Assembly (NCBI RefSeq): GCF_000283155.1
Contig: NW_004454197.1
Location: 20,125,041 to 20,189,040 of the forward strand
DNA from: Ceratotherium simum simum
Taxonomy: Eukaryota > Chordata > Mammalia > Perissodactyla > Rhinocerotidae
Reading direction: 5' to 3'
Length of the DNA: 64,000 bases
This document shows, piece after piece, positions 36,235 through 48,639 of the stretch; within the stretch, counting starts at the first letter, position 1; each line of letters starts with the position of its first letter. The translations under genes and the position numbers were made by a program. The notes below the pieces were generated by a model. The model saw only the letters and a list, made by a program, of their open reading frames with translations. It searched no databases and was not told where the DNA came from.

Positions 36235-36768
36235 CTATTAGTTTCCTAATGTCACTATAAAAATTTATAGCAAACTTAATGGCTTAAAAACAACACAAAT
36301 TTATTACCTACTGTTTCTGTAGGTCAGACATCCAGCACAGTGTGACTGGGCTCTCTGCTCAGGGTCTCATATGATCAAAGTGAAGGAGTCTGTTGGCCAG
36401 TCTGGGCTCTTATCTAGAGAGTCAGGGGGAGAACCCACTTGTAGGCTTATTCAGGTTATTGGCAGTTCCTTGTGGTTGTAGGCCCGTTTTCTTGACATGT
36501 GAGGCCAACATGCTTGTTGAGTGTTTCTTTGCTTTGAATCTCTGACTTCCTCTGCTTTTAAGGACTCATATAATTACACGGAGTCCACCCAGATTATCCA
36601 GAATAATCTTCTTATCTTAAAGTCACTAATTAGTAACCTTAATTCTATCTGCAAAGTCCCTTTTTCCCTGCAAGGTAACATATTCTTAGATGTGGTATCT
36701 CATCACATTCGCAGCCTTAGGAATTAGATCATTGAATCCTGTTGGGGACATGAGTCTGCCTACTACAC
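36235..36768 (-). mobile_element. MLT1-type MaLR solo LTR, antisense
   Basis: The plus strand reads from 'ttagtttcctaatgtcac' through 'aatttattacctactg' to a 'catgagtctgcctactaca' end, which is an MLT1 LTR in reverse. Middle blocks such as 'taatctatctgcaa' relatives near 36640 fit the family. Confidence 0.75.
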
Positions 36769-37984
36769 CATCTTTCTCCCCTTAAGTGTCCATCGCCTTG
36801 CTATCTCATCTTCTTTTTAAAAATCTGTGCCAGAAAATTTCAGTATAAGACATGGTCTTGACGTACAAGGAACATCCACCTTAGTTGGGGAATTCAAAAC
36901 AAGACACAACAAATAATCACACCAATCGTCACAACCTGAGTACCCATGGCTCTTTATAGTTCACATTAATCTACCCATCTTTCCTAAATGCCATGTGTCA
37001 GTCCACCTTCCTGCTTTCTTTGTACTTTTCAATAACCCTCAAAATCCCAGGCTTCATAATTTTGTCCAGATTTGTCCTCCATACAATCCTCACTAAAGTC
37101 CTCCCAAGTCTGACCAATTGAAACAAATGTGCCTCTCTCCTGTGCTGTACTGTCACTATATTGGTCAAGTGTTGACACTTATCATACTTAGCCTGGGCCG
37201 TGGCATGAGGTTGGAGTATCTGTCTCCCCCATGGCAATGCACAGGAAGCCCTCATGGCTCACACCACTCCCTGAACCTGGCCATGAGTTACTCTGCTGAA
37301 GCTGATGCTGGATGGGGGAGATGAGTTATCTGTGACTCAATCTGTAACTCATCAAACATCTGAATCATCTCAAATCAAAGCAGAAAGAATAGGATGTTCA
37401 AATCTGATCGAGACCTGCCTCAATATGATAGCCCATACCTTTATCGAGAGTATTAATATAGCTGGAAAAAATAAATATGAGCAGAGGCAGGATCTACATG
37501 GTCCTTGGAAAAGAGAGTGCAAAAGCCAAAAGTCAGAGAAGTGTCCAGGAGCCCCTAGGTTGGGATGGTTCTCTAATGTCTTTCCACCCTAAGTAAGACT
37601 TCCCTCAAGAATCCCTATCCTCCTTGCCTGAGCCCAGGACTGAAATGGCCTGATGAAGAATTTAGCCTCCCAGATATTTTGTTAAGGGAAAAGTAAATGT
37701 ACCGTTGTAAATAAACACATCAATGGTCTAAGTCACACATCAGTCTACTAAGAGGTTTGTTTGTGTGTATAAATCCTTAAGAGCCTAGAAAAATGGGAGC
37801 TGCCCTGACAGTCAAATTTGAAGGCCTTCATACCAAAGAACTGCGCTGAGAAGAGGCCCTGTAGGTTGGCTGATCCACCCACCTCCCTGTCAGCACTGGG
37901 CCTTCCGAAACTGTGACTTGCACATCTCCCCATCACCGAAAGGCTGCTGAGGCAGGGCCCAGAGCTCGGGGTTTGGGATACTTA
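36769..37984. other. Unassigned DNA
   Basis: No repeat or gene was recognised. Several short frames overlap on both strands without domains. Confidence 0.4.
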
Positions 37985-38452
37985 AGACTGGCCCAAACAT
38001 CTCTGTCTTCCCTTCAAGAGATGGAAATTGTGCCCCTCCCCTTGAGTCTGGGCTGGGCCTATTGCCGCTTTGACTGCTAGAAAGTGGGGGAAGCAATGTC
38101 CTGAGACTTGCAAGTCCAGGCATTGAGAAAGCCTAGCCGTTCCAACTCCTCCACTTGGAGCCCCAAGGCTGACCATGTAAAAAGTCTAGGATAGAAAGAG
38201 AGGCCATATGGAGAGAACACAGAGAACGAGATGCCATACAGAGATAGAGGCCACAGGGAGCTAGTATGCGGCTGAGGGTCCAGCCCCATCTGATTGCAAA
38301 TTCATGAGAAATCTCAAGACACGCAGTAGAGGAACCAGCCATCTGAGCACCAGTCAACCCACGGAATTGTGAGATATCATTAAGTGGTTATTGTTTAAGC
38401 CACTAAGTTTGGGGGTAGATTTTTAGGCAGAAACAGATCATCAAAACACCGT
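37985..38452 (+). mobile_element. MLT1-type MaLR solo LTR
   Basis: 'ccttgagtctgggctgggcc' near 38041 and the 3' end 'taagccactaagtttggggg' near 38396 are characteristic of MLT1 LTRs. The 5' boundary is approximate. Confidence 0.8.
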
Positions 38453-38559
38453 CCAAAGCAGTTCCCCCTGATTGTCCATTCAAACAAGCCTGATAAATGC
38501 TGACTGGATTGGGTGAGTTCAAGACCTGACAGATCTCACTGGATTCTCCCCTTCTGTGT

Positions 38560-38660
38560 GAGACTGTTGAACAGGTGAGACACTGAGCTCACGGTGATGA
38601 AGCAACTGGCCCAATGTTACACAGCCAGTTAGAAGGAAATTTAACTAAATACAACTCAGA
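38560..38660 (+). mobile_element. MIR fragment
   Basis: 'aatgttacacagccagttag' near 38613 is the MIR 'cacacagctagt' region in sense. Confidence 0.6.
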
Positions 38661-38834
38661 TGCTGCCCACCTGTGCCATTTCCTCTTCAGAGACCCCGCC
38701 CAGCCCTGACGCTGTGTCCAGCCTGATGGTCTGGTCTTTACGTGTAGTCAGTGCAGTACTCCGAAATGTTTTCTCAGAACACACGCCGAAAAAACTTTCA
38801 TAAATGCAGGGACAGCTTCTTTTGATCCGTAGTC

Positions 38835-38895
38835 CCCATAGCTTCTAAAACAGCACTGAGCACACAGTGGGAGCCTAATAAATGCCTGCTGTCTA
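38835..38895 (+). mobile_element. L2 LINE 3' tail fragment
   Basis: 'gagcacacagtgggagcctaataaatgc' is a degraded L2 3' terminus; only about 60 bases are present. Confidence 0.6.
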
Positions 38896-39444
38896 AAACA
38901 CGGGTCCTTCGATTACAATAAAAATGGAGCAGATTGAAAATTTTCAGAAATGTGCCCTGCACTGCAATTTGTCTCTTGTGAGTCTGTTCTGGTCACAGTT
39001 TTTGCAGAGGCCTGATGTGGAGAGAACTGTTTCCATGCATTTCCTAGATTCATGTAATTGAGTCTCTGATGGATGAAGTGAGTTACTACAAAAATTTATT
39101 CAGCTTCCAAAATCTCCTGGAAGAGGAGCCCCCGGATCAGAGGCCCAGATCATCCTTCCCACGCTGACTTTCCCCTGAAGCCGATAGCCTGAGACTGGCG
39201 CTGCGTATCCTTAGCTATTTAATTAAACTGACAGTCAGTTATTTTTTCTTAATCAATGCTATGATTATGTCAGTTACAAAAGCCTGCAATCCCTCTTCCA
39301 GCTTGGCAGGGTAAGAAAAAGCACAGTGTGGCCAATTCATATGGAAGGGCTACTATGAAGTATATCCCCAAGTAGGACAGGAGATGAAAGTTCCAATCTC
39401 CTTCTGACATGGACGTCATTAGAGGTCTGGAGTAAATCAAGACT
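38896..39444. other. Unassigned DNA
   Basis: No repeat or gene was recognised; 'atttaattaaactgacagtc' near 39218 is an A/T-rich motif cluster without a clear assignment. Confidence 0.4.
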
Positions 39445-39690
39445 AAGGTGCACATATTTATTAAGCACTTGCTGTGGGTGAAGTGCTCTGCTTGCTAAAT
39501 GCTAGAGGAATTGATAATAATAAAAACGTCTAACATATGTCATGCTTATTAGATTAGAATACACTTTTTCATATCAGCTCATTCAATCTCATAACATTTC
39601 CAAGAAACAGATACATTGATCACTGTTTTGCAGAAAACTGTGGTCCTAAGAGGATATGTGATATGCCCATGGTTACTCACCCAATACTCA
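39445..39690 (+). mobile_element. L2/MIR-type fragments
   Basis: 'tatttattaagcacttgctg' near 39454 is L2- or MIR-like. A second MIR-like core follows at 39520-39690 with 'tcatattagctcattcaatc'-type sequence. The boundary between the two is not resolved. Confidence 0.55.
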
Positions 39691-40234
39691 GGGGGCCAAG
39701 ACTTCAAGAGGATATGGTCCTTCCCAGGATGTGATGGATTGGCAAATGAGCAATGTATAATAGAATTGATATATGTAGATGATCAAGGAAGAAAAAGACC
39801 TTGTAGTCTGAGGGGGTCTGGTGAGGCTTCTGGGATTCGGGCCAGGTTTAGAAGGCTGGTCTGCCCACAGAGTGTGTCTGAGAGCAGCAGGACCTCCTCA
39901 TGGTTAGAGGTCTTCCTCCTGTCTGCAGACCAGGTTAGAAAGTCCTTGACGCTTTCACATGCACTGGGCACTGTATCCTACAGAAGGGCCAGAGAAAGGC
40001 CTCAGGCAAGAGAGTTGCAGCAGGTCATCCAAAGCTGCACAGGCAGGGCCACCTGGCCCCACTCCAGAATTCTGCCTCCCAAGCCATGCTGCTACTTGCT
40101 GCATTTTCTTTCAAAGGGCTCAGGGACTTAGTGATGCAGCCATATTGAAGACATACTCTCCACGTCACTGCTGAAGCCTTCGCCAGAACACACTACTTCT
40201 TACACCCAGGGAACATGTCTAATGGGAAGGGCAA
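39691..40234. other. Unassigned DNA with one 171-codon frame
   Basis: The frame 39616-40131 starts inside the MIR-like region and has no recognisable domain, so I treat it as chance. No repeat was recognised. Confidence 0.4.
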
Positions 40235-40890
40235 TAGCTGTAGGGTCAGGGGGACCTGGATTCAAATCCTGTGTGGCCATTTGAAAACATAGCCATAAAT
40301 TCTGACACTCATTCCATAGAGAGGTGAGGTTTATGTGAAATGGCACTGATTTGTGACTGCTTCAACCAATAGAGTAGGGAGGCAGTGATGCTAGGTGACT
40401 TGCTAGGTCAGGAGAAGCCTTGCACCTCCTGCTTTGGTCCTTAGGAATGCTTGATCTTTGATGGTCCCTCGTGGGACAATTCCTCCAGAAACCAGGCACC
40501 ATATTGAGATAAACCCAACCTATATGTAGAGGTGACGTGTAGGTGCTCTTGATAATAGTTCCAGCAGAACCCAGCCTTCCAGATGTTCCCCTGAACCAGG
40601 AACACCTACAGTCCTTGGAGTCCCTGGTGGAGCAGAGACACCCCACTGCCCAAAGTCCTGACCCACAGAATCTGTCAGCATAACAAATGATTGTCATTCT
40701 ATACCACTAAGTTTGAGGATGGTTTGTTACCAACAAAAGAAAACCAGAATATCTCACCTCTAGGTACTGATTGTGTGACTTTGGGCAAAACAATTAGCCT
40801 TTTTAAAGAGCCCTTTCTATAAAATAGTGATTTAAAGATAAAATCTTGCTTCACACGATGCCGTCAGGACTAAATGAGACAGAGAATGTG
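40235..40890 (-). mobile_element. MIR SINE split by an LTR
   Basis: An antisense MIR is present as 40235-40289 ('ggacctggattcaaatcctg') and 40755-40890 ('gtgtgactttgggcaaaaca', then a 'gactaaatgagacagag' block). The interruption is the MLT1 LTR at 40290-40752. Confidence 0.8.
40290..40752 (+). mobile_element. MLT1-type MaLR solo LTR inside a MIR
   Basis: 'gtgactgcttcaaccaatag' near 40353, 'gtgacgtgtaggtgctc' near 40532, 'ctggtggagcagagacac' near 40624 and the end 'ccactaagtttgaggatgg' near 40704 follow the MLT1 order. It must be younger than the MIR it splits. Confidence 0.85.
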
Positions 40891-42284
40891 GATCATTTAG
40901 CACAGCACACACCACAGCACCAGCCCCTACGAGTGTGAGTTTCCACGTGAGGTGAGAAAGGGTCTTCAGTTTGTCTTGACAAGTGCTCTGCATCTGCCAT
41001 CTTGGCAGACATCCCCCCTCACAGCCTCCCTCACAGCCTCCCAGGGTGCAGATGACACAGGTTAGACTTTCCAAACTCTTCCCCTCAGCCTCGCTGCCGC
41101 TGATTGCCTGGTGGAATGAGAGGAGCCATGGCAGAGTGGAGGTTTTTCATGTGTGACACCATCTTCTCCCTGGAGAGTCTGATTGGACAACTGTGGGGAA
41201 GGGGTTCCATGTGGTGGCCTCTGCCGAAGCCCGCCTGGCTCCCATGGTGACTCACACAGGATGGATGCCCACATTCATGACAATTACCAAGGAGGGGCTT
41301 TGGGGCCTCCTCAGCTGATGCTTCTCTCCACGCTGAATTCTGCGTGAGTCTCATGATCAAAGTTCAAGTGTGTCAGGCTCATATGCACACAGAGTGGCAC
41401 GGGGCTAAGGAAATAATAATCTGTGTAGATCTCATTCCTTCTGAAGACCAGCATGAGGACAGTCCTTTTAAGACAAGAGGAGGTTCCAAGCATCCTAGGA
41501 GGTGATAATTAACTTCCTGCCCCCACAGGTTTGGGCCTGTGAGAGGAGAAGAGGGGAAGGGCAACTCCCTCTCCGTGTGACCACATGGAAGCCTGCCATG
41601 CATGCTCTAAGAGAACATGGCTCACAATTCTTTAATGCAGTGCTGATGCACACCACACACAAGTCTCTTACTCTTAAAAAAAATTAAAATTTTCTAAATC
41701 AGACTTATAACTAAATCAGAGAAACTTTTTTCCAGGACCAAAAAAAAAAAGCAAGATTAGTCAATACAGCCACCTTATAAATACACAGACTCTACAGGAA
41801 TGCCATAAATATCTCTGTGCAATTATTCCGATTCTAGAATCTGAGAAGATGGGGGATCCCTCAGAGGCAGAGGATCACACACTGAAATCATCAAAATTAG
41901 AGCAGGAAAGATCATAAGAGCGTGTCTGGTCCATTTCAAACTGTTCTTATCAGAGATGAGGAAACTGAGGCCCTGGCCTGCAAGAGATAACTAAACCCGC
42001 AACTATACAGAGATACTCCTGACCACGTGTGGCTTTGGAATGATTCTAGAAGCTGTAGCTAAATAGCTGCAAACCTAGAGCTTTGTAGAGAAATTCATTC
42101 AACAATATATTTTCTTGAATGGCTGCTGAGTTATGAGCATTGGGAGAACAGTCCTCACCCAGGCAGATGAGATCCTTCCTTTGTGGATACGATGGTGTAG
42201 TAAACAACAACCACCACAACCACAACAAAGATGAGTTCAGATAATCAGTGCTCTGATGACCATAGACAGGATGATGTTATAGAC
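40891..42284. other. Unassigned DNA with a short MIR relic
   Basis: A MIR core-like piece lies at 41940-41990 ('agatgaggaaactgaggccc'). No gene was recognised; overlapping antisense frames at 41062-41360 and 41379-41603 lack domains. Confidence 0.4.
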
Positions 42285-42660
42285 AGTACCTAAGGCAGGG
42301 TAGGGTTTGGAATGCGACAGATAAGGGTCAAGGAAGGTTTATCTGAAGAGAGGACGTTTGAATAAATCTGAAGAATGAAACAGATCTGAACATGTGATGA
42401 ACTCTCCAGCCAGAGGGAACTGCAAGTACCAAGGGCCTGAGGCAGGGAAGAGTTCATGAACAAGGGCGGGGTGGTTTGAGGCGAGGACGCAGCTGGAGGA
42501 TTTTAAGTGGCATGGTCTTATATATAGAATGCTGGCAGCAGAGTGGAAAATGGACAAAAGGAAGCAAGGCAAGTGCAGAGTGATCAGATCAGGAGACCAT
42601 GCAGTAGTCTCCCAGAAGCAGAGGCGGCGTGGACCAGAGTGGTATCTGTGGAAATGGAGA
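42285..42660 (+). mobile_element. Old interspersed repeat, unnamed
   Basis: Blocks such as 'agtaccaagggcctgaggca' near 42425, 'attttaagtggcatggtctt' near 42500 and 'catgcagtagtctcccagaa' near 42598 match a recurrent ancient mammalian repeat; related fragments are at 29660 and 35500. Confidence 0.5.
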
Positions 42661-44395
42661 GGCAGATGTGTTCTCCTGGATCCTCACCACCAGCACCGCA
42701 CCTTGTCTACACAACCTCCAGTGGGAAAGAAACAAGGCTGTGCTTCCAGTGCCTCCAATGGGGCCCTCCGTGTCAGCATGAAGGAGGCCCACTCCCCACT
42801 GAGGCAGCCCCTCCAGGGACAACCATCTGCCTTTCCATTTAGCCCCAAGCTAACACCAGCAATTATCCTCATTGTAACCATCTACCTCATTTATGTGCAA
42901 CCCACTCAAGAGTGGCCAAGGAATAATAAACAATATAATACTGACTGTTTCAGCCAGGGAACAGATGTGATAGTTCATGGATATTTAATAAAATAATAGT
43001 GCTCAGACTATATCATAGCAGCCTGGTTTCTGCTCAAAAGAGCTCTGCTTTCAGCTCCGTCTCAATCAGGCAGTTGCTCCTCTTGTCCACAAGGGGCAGA
43101 GAGAGAATCTCCTCTTCACCGTCCGAAGCAGAGAAGGTAGCACCCCCAGAATCCAGGGAGCAGTGGCCAGAACTGGCTAGTTGGTGGACAGAGTGCACGC
43201 ATTCAGAGCCAGGCCAAGGAGCAAGGTAGCACTTATAAGACCTCCTAGAGTGTGTGAACAGGAAGGACCTGACTTAAATGAAGTCCCACTGGACCTGAAG
43301 GCACACTGCTCAGTGGGCCACAGCTGTCTGAAGGTTTTCCCCCTGCCTGAGCAAGCAGGAATTGAAGGCCAGCTTCAGAGTCCCTCCATGGCTTTCCTTA
43401 TCAATTGCACACACAAATGTAAAGGAAATGACAGCTGCTTTTCCTCTCAGAGTAGGAAGAGTCCTAGAACCAGGAGATGCAAGAATAAGATTGTCCTCCA
43501 GAGATTAAACCACCACAAACACTGTGATAGGCCATCCACGGGACCAAACCAAGAGACTTTGACCAGAGAATGCATGAACCACCAAACTCGACCCAAGGTG
43601 CCCTGGGCACCACCTCAAGGAGAAGCGACTATGATTGTAGTTTAGTAAGCAGAAACCAAATCATTTGCCTTGTTCCCTCTTTTGAGAAGGGCTGTACACA
43701 GCAGGGAATGAAAACCCAGAGCATTAATGTTAAAAAGGTAGAAATAGAGAATGCCCAGGCAAGCCCCAGGGAGAGGTTGTCCTGACTCACAACCTGCCCT
43801 GACTGAGTCATATGCATGCCGAGGTGGAGATGGGGACTTCTGGCTCACATAGCCAGACACCATGTGGGGATAATTCCAGACTTCCCAAGAAAATGATGAA
43901 GACAGATTCCCCATGCAGTGTTCAAGTGTACCACCTAGAAAATAGAAACATGTCGCATGAACAGTGGCAAAAAGAAAAAAGAAACCTGTAACCAAAAAGT
44001 AATTTAGGGTTCTGCTGTCAGCCGACTGCCGTGAAGAAGAGTCTGCCTTCTGTGAGGAGCTCCAGCACTATCCACCATGCCTTGAGTGTCCAAGGGCTCA
44101 TGCCAGGGGCATCCTCTGTACACAGAGCTCTGTCGCTGATCTTGAGTGGAATTTGGAGCAGCAACGATGCAGGGACTCATCCACGTCTCTTGCATTAGTG
44201 GAGGAAAGTGACAGCATTTCCAGAGCTCCATTTTGACTAATTTATCACTCAGTGTGACCCACTGACAGCTACAGCTGTGTGGCATCTACTGCAAACCTAT
44301 CCAAAATGGAGGTTTTTAAATGTAACATTAATCATATGGAAAATTTCTGAAAAGGGCTGTGAGAAATGGCTAGTGTAGACAAGCTAGTACTTTTG
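42661..44395. other. Unassigned DNA
   Basis: Several overlapping frames of 90-155 codons (42529-42996, 43181-43645, 43642-43995 minus, 44004-44285 minus) show no recognised domain. A GT run lies at 44394-44409 next to the SINE. Confidence 0.4.
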
Positions 44396-44637
44396 TGTGT
44401 GTGTGTGTGAGGAAGATCAGCCCTGAGCTAACATCCGATGCCAGTCTTCCCCTTTTTGCTGAGGAAGACTGGCCCTGGGCTAACATCCATGCCCATCTTC
44501 CTCTCCTTTATATGGGATGCCCCCACAGCACGGCCTGACGAGCGGTGCATAGGTCCTGCCCGGGATCCAAACCAGCGAACCCCGGGCCACCGCAGCAGAG
44601 TGCATGCACTTAACCACTTGCGCCACCAGGCCGGCCT
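44396..44637 (-). mobile_element. ERE SINE (tRNA-derived), copy 3, antisense
   Basis: An ERE in minus orientation: the plus strand reads the tail first ('agccctgagctaacatc' twice) and ends with the complement of the tRNA-like head near 44605-44637. The tail side adjoins a GT run. Flanks share 'gacaagct' at 44378-44385 and 44638-44645, with imperfect extension to about 17 bases, suggesting a target duplication. Confidence 0.93.
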
Positions 44638-44799
44638 GACAAGCTCATATTTTGAAGCTGGTGAACTAAAGGAATGAGTAGAATGTCACTACACTGGGAT
44701 CTGTGGAAATTCAGAAATTCAGAGCAAATAAACTTCTCATCTAAAATGTGGAATAAGACTCCTGTCATTCTCGAGGACCTCTCCCAAGGCCAAGGACTT
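44638..44799. other. Unassigned short spacer
   Basis: Nothing was recognised beyond the right flank of the SINE. Confidence 0.4.
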
Positions 44800-44955
44800 A
44801 CCATAACTCTCTCCTTTTTGCTCCTTCTGGCCTGTCTCTATTCTAGATTGTAAGCTCTCTGAGAGAAATTTCTCGTTTTAGTCATTGTTTCCAGCTTCTA
44901 GAGCAGTGCCTAGCATATAGTAAGTGCTTAACAAACATTTGTTAAATGGAAGTCC
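44800..44955 (+). mobile_element. L2 LINE 3' end
   Basis: 'gattgtaagctctctgagag', then 'gagcagtgcctagcatatag' and 'aacaaacatttgttaaatgg' are the ordered blocks of an L2 3' end. Confidence 0.85.
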
Positions 44956-46139
44956 ATTCTGGCAATGAACCTACCCTAACCAGATCCACAGGAACATCCA
45001 GGTCTCTTCCTGATAGACTCCGGTGGCTCCAGGAGGAGCAGCAACCTCTTTGAAGGTGTGGAGAGATACTAGGTAGGAAACCCTAATTCTACAGCAGAGG
45101 ACAGTGTCGCTGGAGAAGCCAAGCTTTGAGCCAGGGGCCATGGAGGGAGCAGTAGCAAAAAGACTGAATCTGATGGGAGACTTACCACCTGCTACCCAGA
45201 TGGCTCAGTTGGGTTGTTTCATGACGTGGCGCCTCAGCGTCTCCATTTCTCAAACTGGGACATAAAAATCCCATTCTCTCCATAAAAAAATCCACCAAGA
45301 CAATACCGTATAGGATTCCCAGCCCTCGGCGGAAGACAAGAAAGCATAGGATTTGCCCCCAACCCTACTCTCTTAGCCGCTCTTTTCTCCTAGGTAGAGG
45401 AAGACTCTCTCACTACACTACTCTTCTACGAATCTATAGACATGGAAGACGTACCTATTTTTGAATTGATGTCTTCTGTATTTTTTTAAAAGTTGTTTTA
45501 CAGGCATTGGAGTAAGCCTTTCCATTTAGCACCTTAAAAAACTAACTGGGTTTGCAAAATTTTCTGCTAAAATATTTATAATTAGATGCACTTGTGAACA
45601 CAATATGATTACAGCACTGAGGCGAGATGATTTCTCCAGTATTTCAATAATAGTTGAAAATAATTAAGTACTTCCTATAACACTGTAAAGTACAATTTTA
45701 TATCTCAAAATGCAAGTGCATTAACAGACTAAAACAGATTGTTTCCCCTTGGAGTCCACTACACATATTAAATTATTATTATTCTGATTATCACACCATG
45801 ATTATAACGTATTCCATTTAGCACCATAGACTGTATTTGCTAAGTAGTTCTAGATAATTTATTACTTATCCACGTGGTGGTTCTTATACAGCACCTGAGC
45901 AAAAGTTAAGGGCAAAATGCAAGCCTTTAGTCTAAATAGACTTAATTTTCAATACCCAAAGCTAAGCTTTATTCTGCCTCAACAGAGCTGGCATGGTTTA
46001 ATTCCTTTTGTCACAATCTCCCTGGATAATAATTCCTTAATTGCTTCTTAGATGGAAATATTAATCACGGAGCAGCCTTTAATAAGACCAAAATTATGGT
46101 GTTTCTTATGTCCAAAGGTTAATGGGGAAAAAAATTATT
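44956..46139. other. Non-repeat DNA, AT-rich block at 45480-46139
   Basis: No repeat was recognised. The AT-rich block contains many TAAT-type motifs and none of the usual repeat patterns, making it a candidate conserved noncoding segment (see findings). No exon is evident. Confidence 0.45.
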
Positions 46140-46310
46140 CTTCTCTTCCTGTCCTCTCTCCTGATACACAGCCTGTGTGGCACCCATCAGTTTCCCTATG
46201 AATTATACTTAAGCTAACGTATCATCTACCCTTAGAAATTCTGAGTTCCTTGAGGAAGGGAATCATGTCTGATTCATCTCTGGATTCACCACAGAGTCGA
46301 GATCCAATTA
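46140..46310 (+). mobile_element. L2-like fragment
   Basis: 'ttctgagttccttgaggaag' and 'catgtctgattcatctctgg' resemble the L2 3' region in sense; the terminal block is missing. Confidence 0.5.
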
Positions 46311-47319
46311 CTGAAACAGCCTGACAGCATACAAACACGACTGAGTTACGTAAATTTGGGAAATCGTCTTGACAATTGTGTCACTGCTTCTAGTTGATGG
46401 TGTGATGGTTAGTCAATTGGTTGGTCAGTTGACGTTGGTTTGGGGGAGAGGGTAGGACTTAGGAAAGTTAATTACTCCCTAATGAATAGTAATTAAGGCT
46501 CAACTAGAAGATAGATTCTGTGCATCGCACTGTAGACGCAGAATAAAAGATATATGTTTCCTGCCCTCCAGCAACTCAAATTATGTTGGGGAAGCTAGAG
46601 TCATAAAAAGGTAAATTAACAAAACAAACTATTAAACACTATAATAGAAGTAGGACCAGTGTGTTTGTCCTACAGACATTGCCCAGAGTGGCTCTGTTGG
46701 TTTGACAGTGTGTGGAGGGTTTACACTCATTGTCCCAGTGTAACGGTATAAGAAACCCTTTTGTGACCCTATCCAGTCTGGAGATGCTTAAGACCTCTGG
46801 TGTGAGGAATTTGTTTACAGAGGAGGGCAGTGAATCAACTTGTGTAACTGAGCAATCAACTGGTCTCCCAAACTTGCTGTGAAAGTAAGATGGGCACCAC
46901 ACACACAGATCTTTTAGACAGAACTACTCCCGGCATTCTTGGTTAAACATGGAAAGTGGCAATTTGATCTGCTATTAAGTTTAACTTGGAGAAATATGAG
47001 ATGTGGCAGGATTTTTGCACTGTATGTTGTAGAGAATTCACTGAAACACAGTTTGGGAAAAGCTGACTTAGAGAATTATATAAATGAGACAATCAATGCA
47101 AATTGCATGGCAGGGGGTAAATCCTATGTCACAGAATTAAGAGGTCAAGGTGTGAAAATAGGCAGTTGAAAAGAAAACCAAAGACAGCCAGGAGGGAGGA
47201 AATGTGTGGAAGGGTGTGCTGTGTGTGTGCATGTGTGTGTTAGAACTCAATATTCAACAGATTCAGGAAGGGAAGAACTTGTCAAAAATTTGTGTTGGTT
47301 TTGATTTGGGGAGAAAAAG
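46311..47319. other. Unassigned DNA
   Basis: A short L2-like piece may lie near 46560. The frame 46639-46902 (minus) has no domain. A GT-rich run lies at 47218-47241. Confidence 0.4.
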
Positions 47320-48060
47320 TAACTCCAAGTTTCTCCTTAAGCCATATACTAAATACATCTCTAAATGAATTACAGAGCTACATATTAAGATACTAAATTC
47401 TAATTACAGAAAAATGAGACTATAAAATTGAATATCAAGTATGTAAATTTAGAAATGATAGAAGAAATCACAAAGAATAGATGATCAGATTTAATTACAT
47501 ACAATTAAAGTTTCTACATAGTGAAAGAAATGAAAATAAAAAGGCAGATGAGAAAAGAAATGCTTCTGTAAATATATCCTTAGAAAAAACAAAGAGGTAA
47601 TGATTTTATTACAAACAACAAAGGATCGTCAATTTAAAAACTGAAAACAATTAAATAGTAGATGGATAAGTAAAATATTCTCAATAGAATAGAAGGTATT
47701 ATCATTATTCTACTATTCTTTCTATTATTATTAAATAATATCTAACAATGATTACTCCCTGGAATTATGCTAAGTGTTGAACATACATTACGCTGAGTTC
47801 TTCTTGTAAAAACCACTTGATAATGGATTTAATTCCCAAGAAATGATCAAAATTAAAAATCAGATATGAAAAGCTGTGGTAAAAGATTAGTGGCAGTTAT
47901 TTAATCTATTTAAATACAGAACTAAAAGTAAGAAATTATGGAATTTAAAGACCGGAATACAAATATTATAAACCTTAACTAAGCAATACTATAAACAAAA
48001 AATAAAGACATAAAGGAAATAGAGATGGAAAAAAGTCAAAAAGTGCTAATTTTTCTTTAT
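47320..48060 (+). mobile_element. Ancient L1 fragment with embedded MIR
   Basis: 'tctctaaatgaattacagag' and 'taattacatacaattaaagt' near 47490 follow the order of an ancient L1 ORF2 end. A MIR-like block sits at about 47725-47840 ('gaattatgctaagtgttgaa'). All frames are broken. Confidence 0.55.
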
Positions 48061-48639
48061 CCCTCATAGCAAGGAGTCGGTTGATAGTGTTTACAATTTA
48101 AAAGATGTAATTTAAAAAGCTAACTCCCACTTGTTAATATTTTATAGGCTGTTTCTTAACTTTGGAAGGATCTTTTGGGATGGAAGCAATAGTATATGAT
48201 AAAGAAACATTTATCTGAAATTCATCTCTTCCTTCAGTTCCTTCTTCTGTTATAGTCAAGGAACATTCATTTTAATGCTTTTAATTTAAAGACAGGCCTC
48301 TGTTTCCCTCTACTCCTAAGAGTCGCAGGGCAGCCAGGCAGGACGGTCCTCTCACAGGCAGCGAGCTATCAGGGCAGCCCCTTTCTGAAGAGGGGTCTTG
48401 AAACAAAGAGACAAATTTTATATAAAACTCGAATTTTAAATTATTGAAGTGGCTAAAATAAATCCAGTTGTTGGAGAACAAAAGTAGAAGGTGAAAGAGA
48501 GGAGAAGGAAAATAAAACATCCAAGGGAAGGGAGAATTAATATTTTTCTTAGAATATATAAGGGAGAAAGCAGTAGAGAATGTAAAGGCATGTCAGATCT
48601 GCCCAATTAAAAAAGGGGAATAGGAGAATAAAAATATAT
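48061..48639. other. Unassigned DNA
   Basis: No repeat or gene was recognised. Confidence 0.4.

Noticed and set aside
39616..40131. 171-codon open frame
   Set aside because: Starts inside a MIR/L2-type fragment and shows no domain; likely chance.
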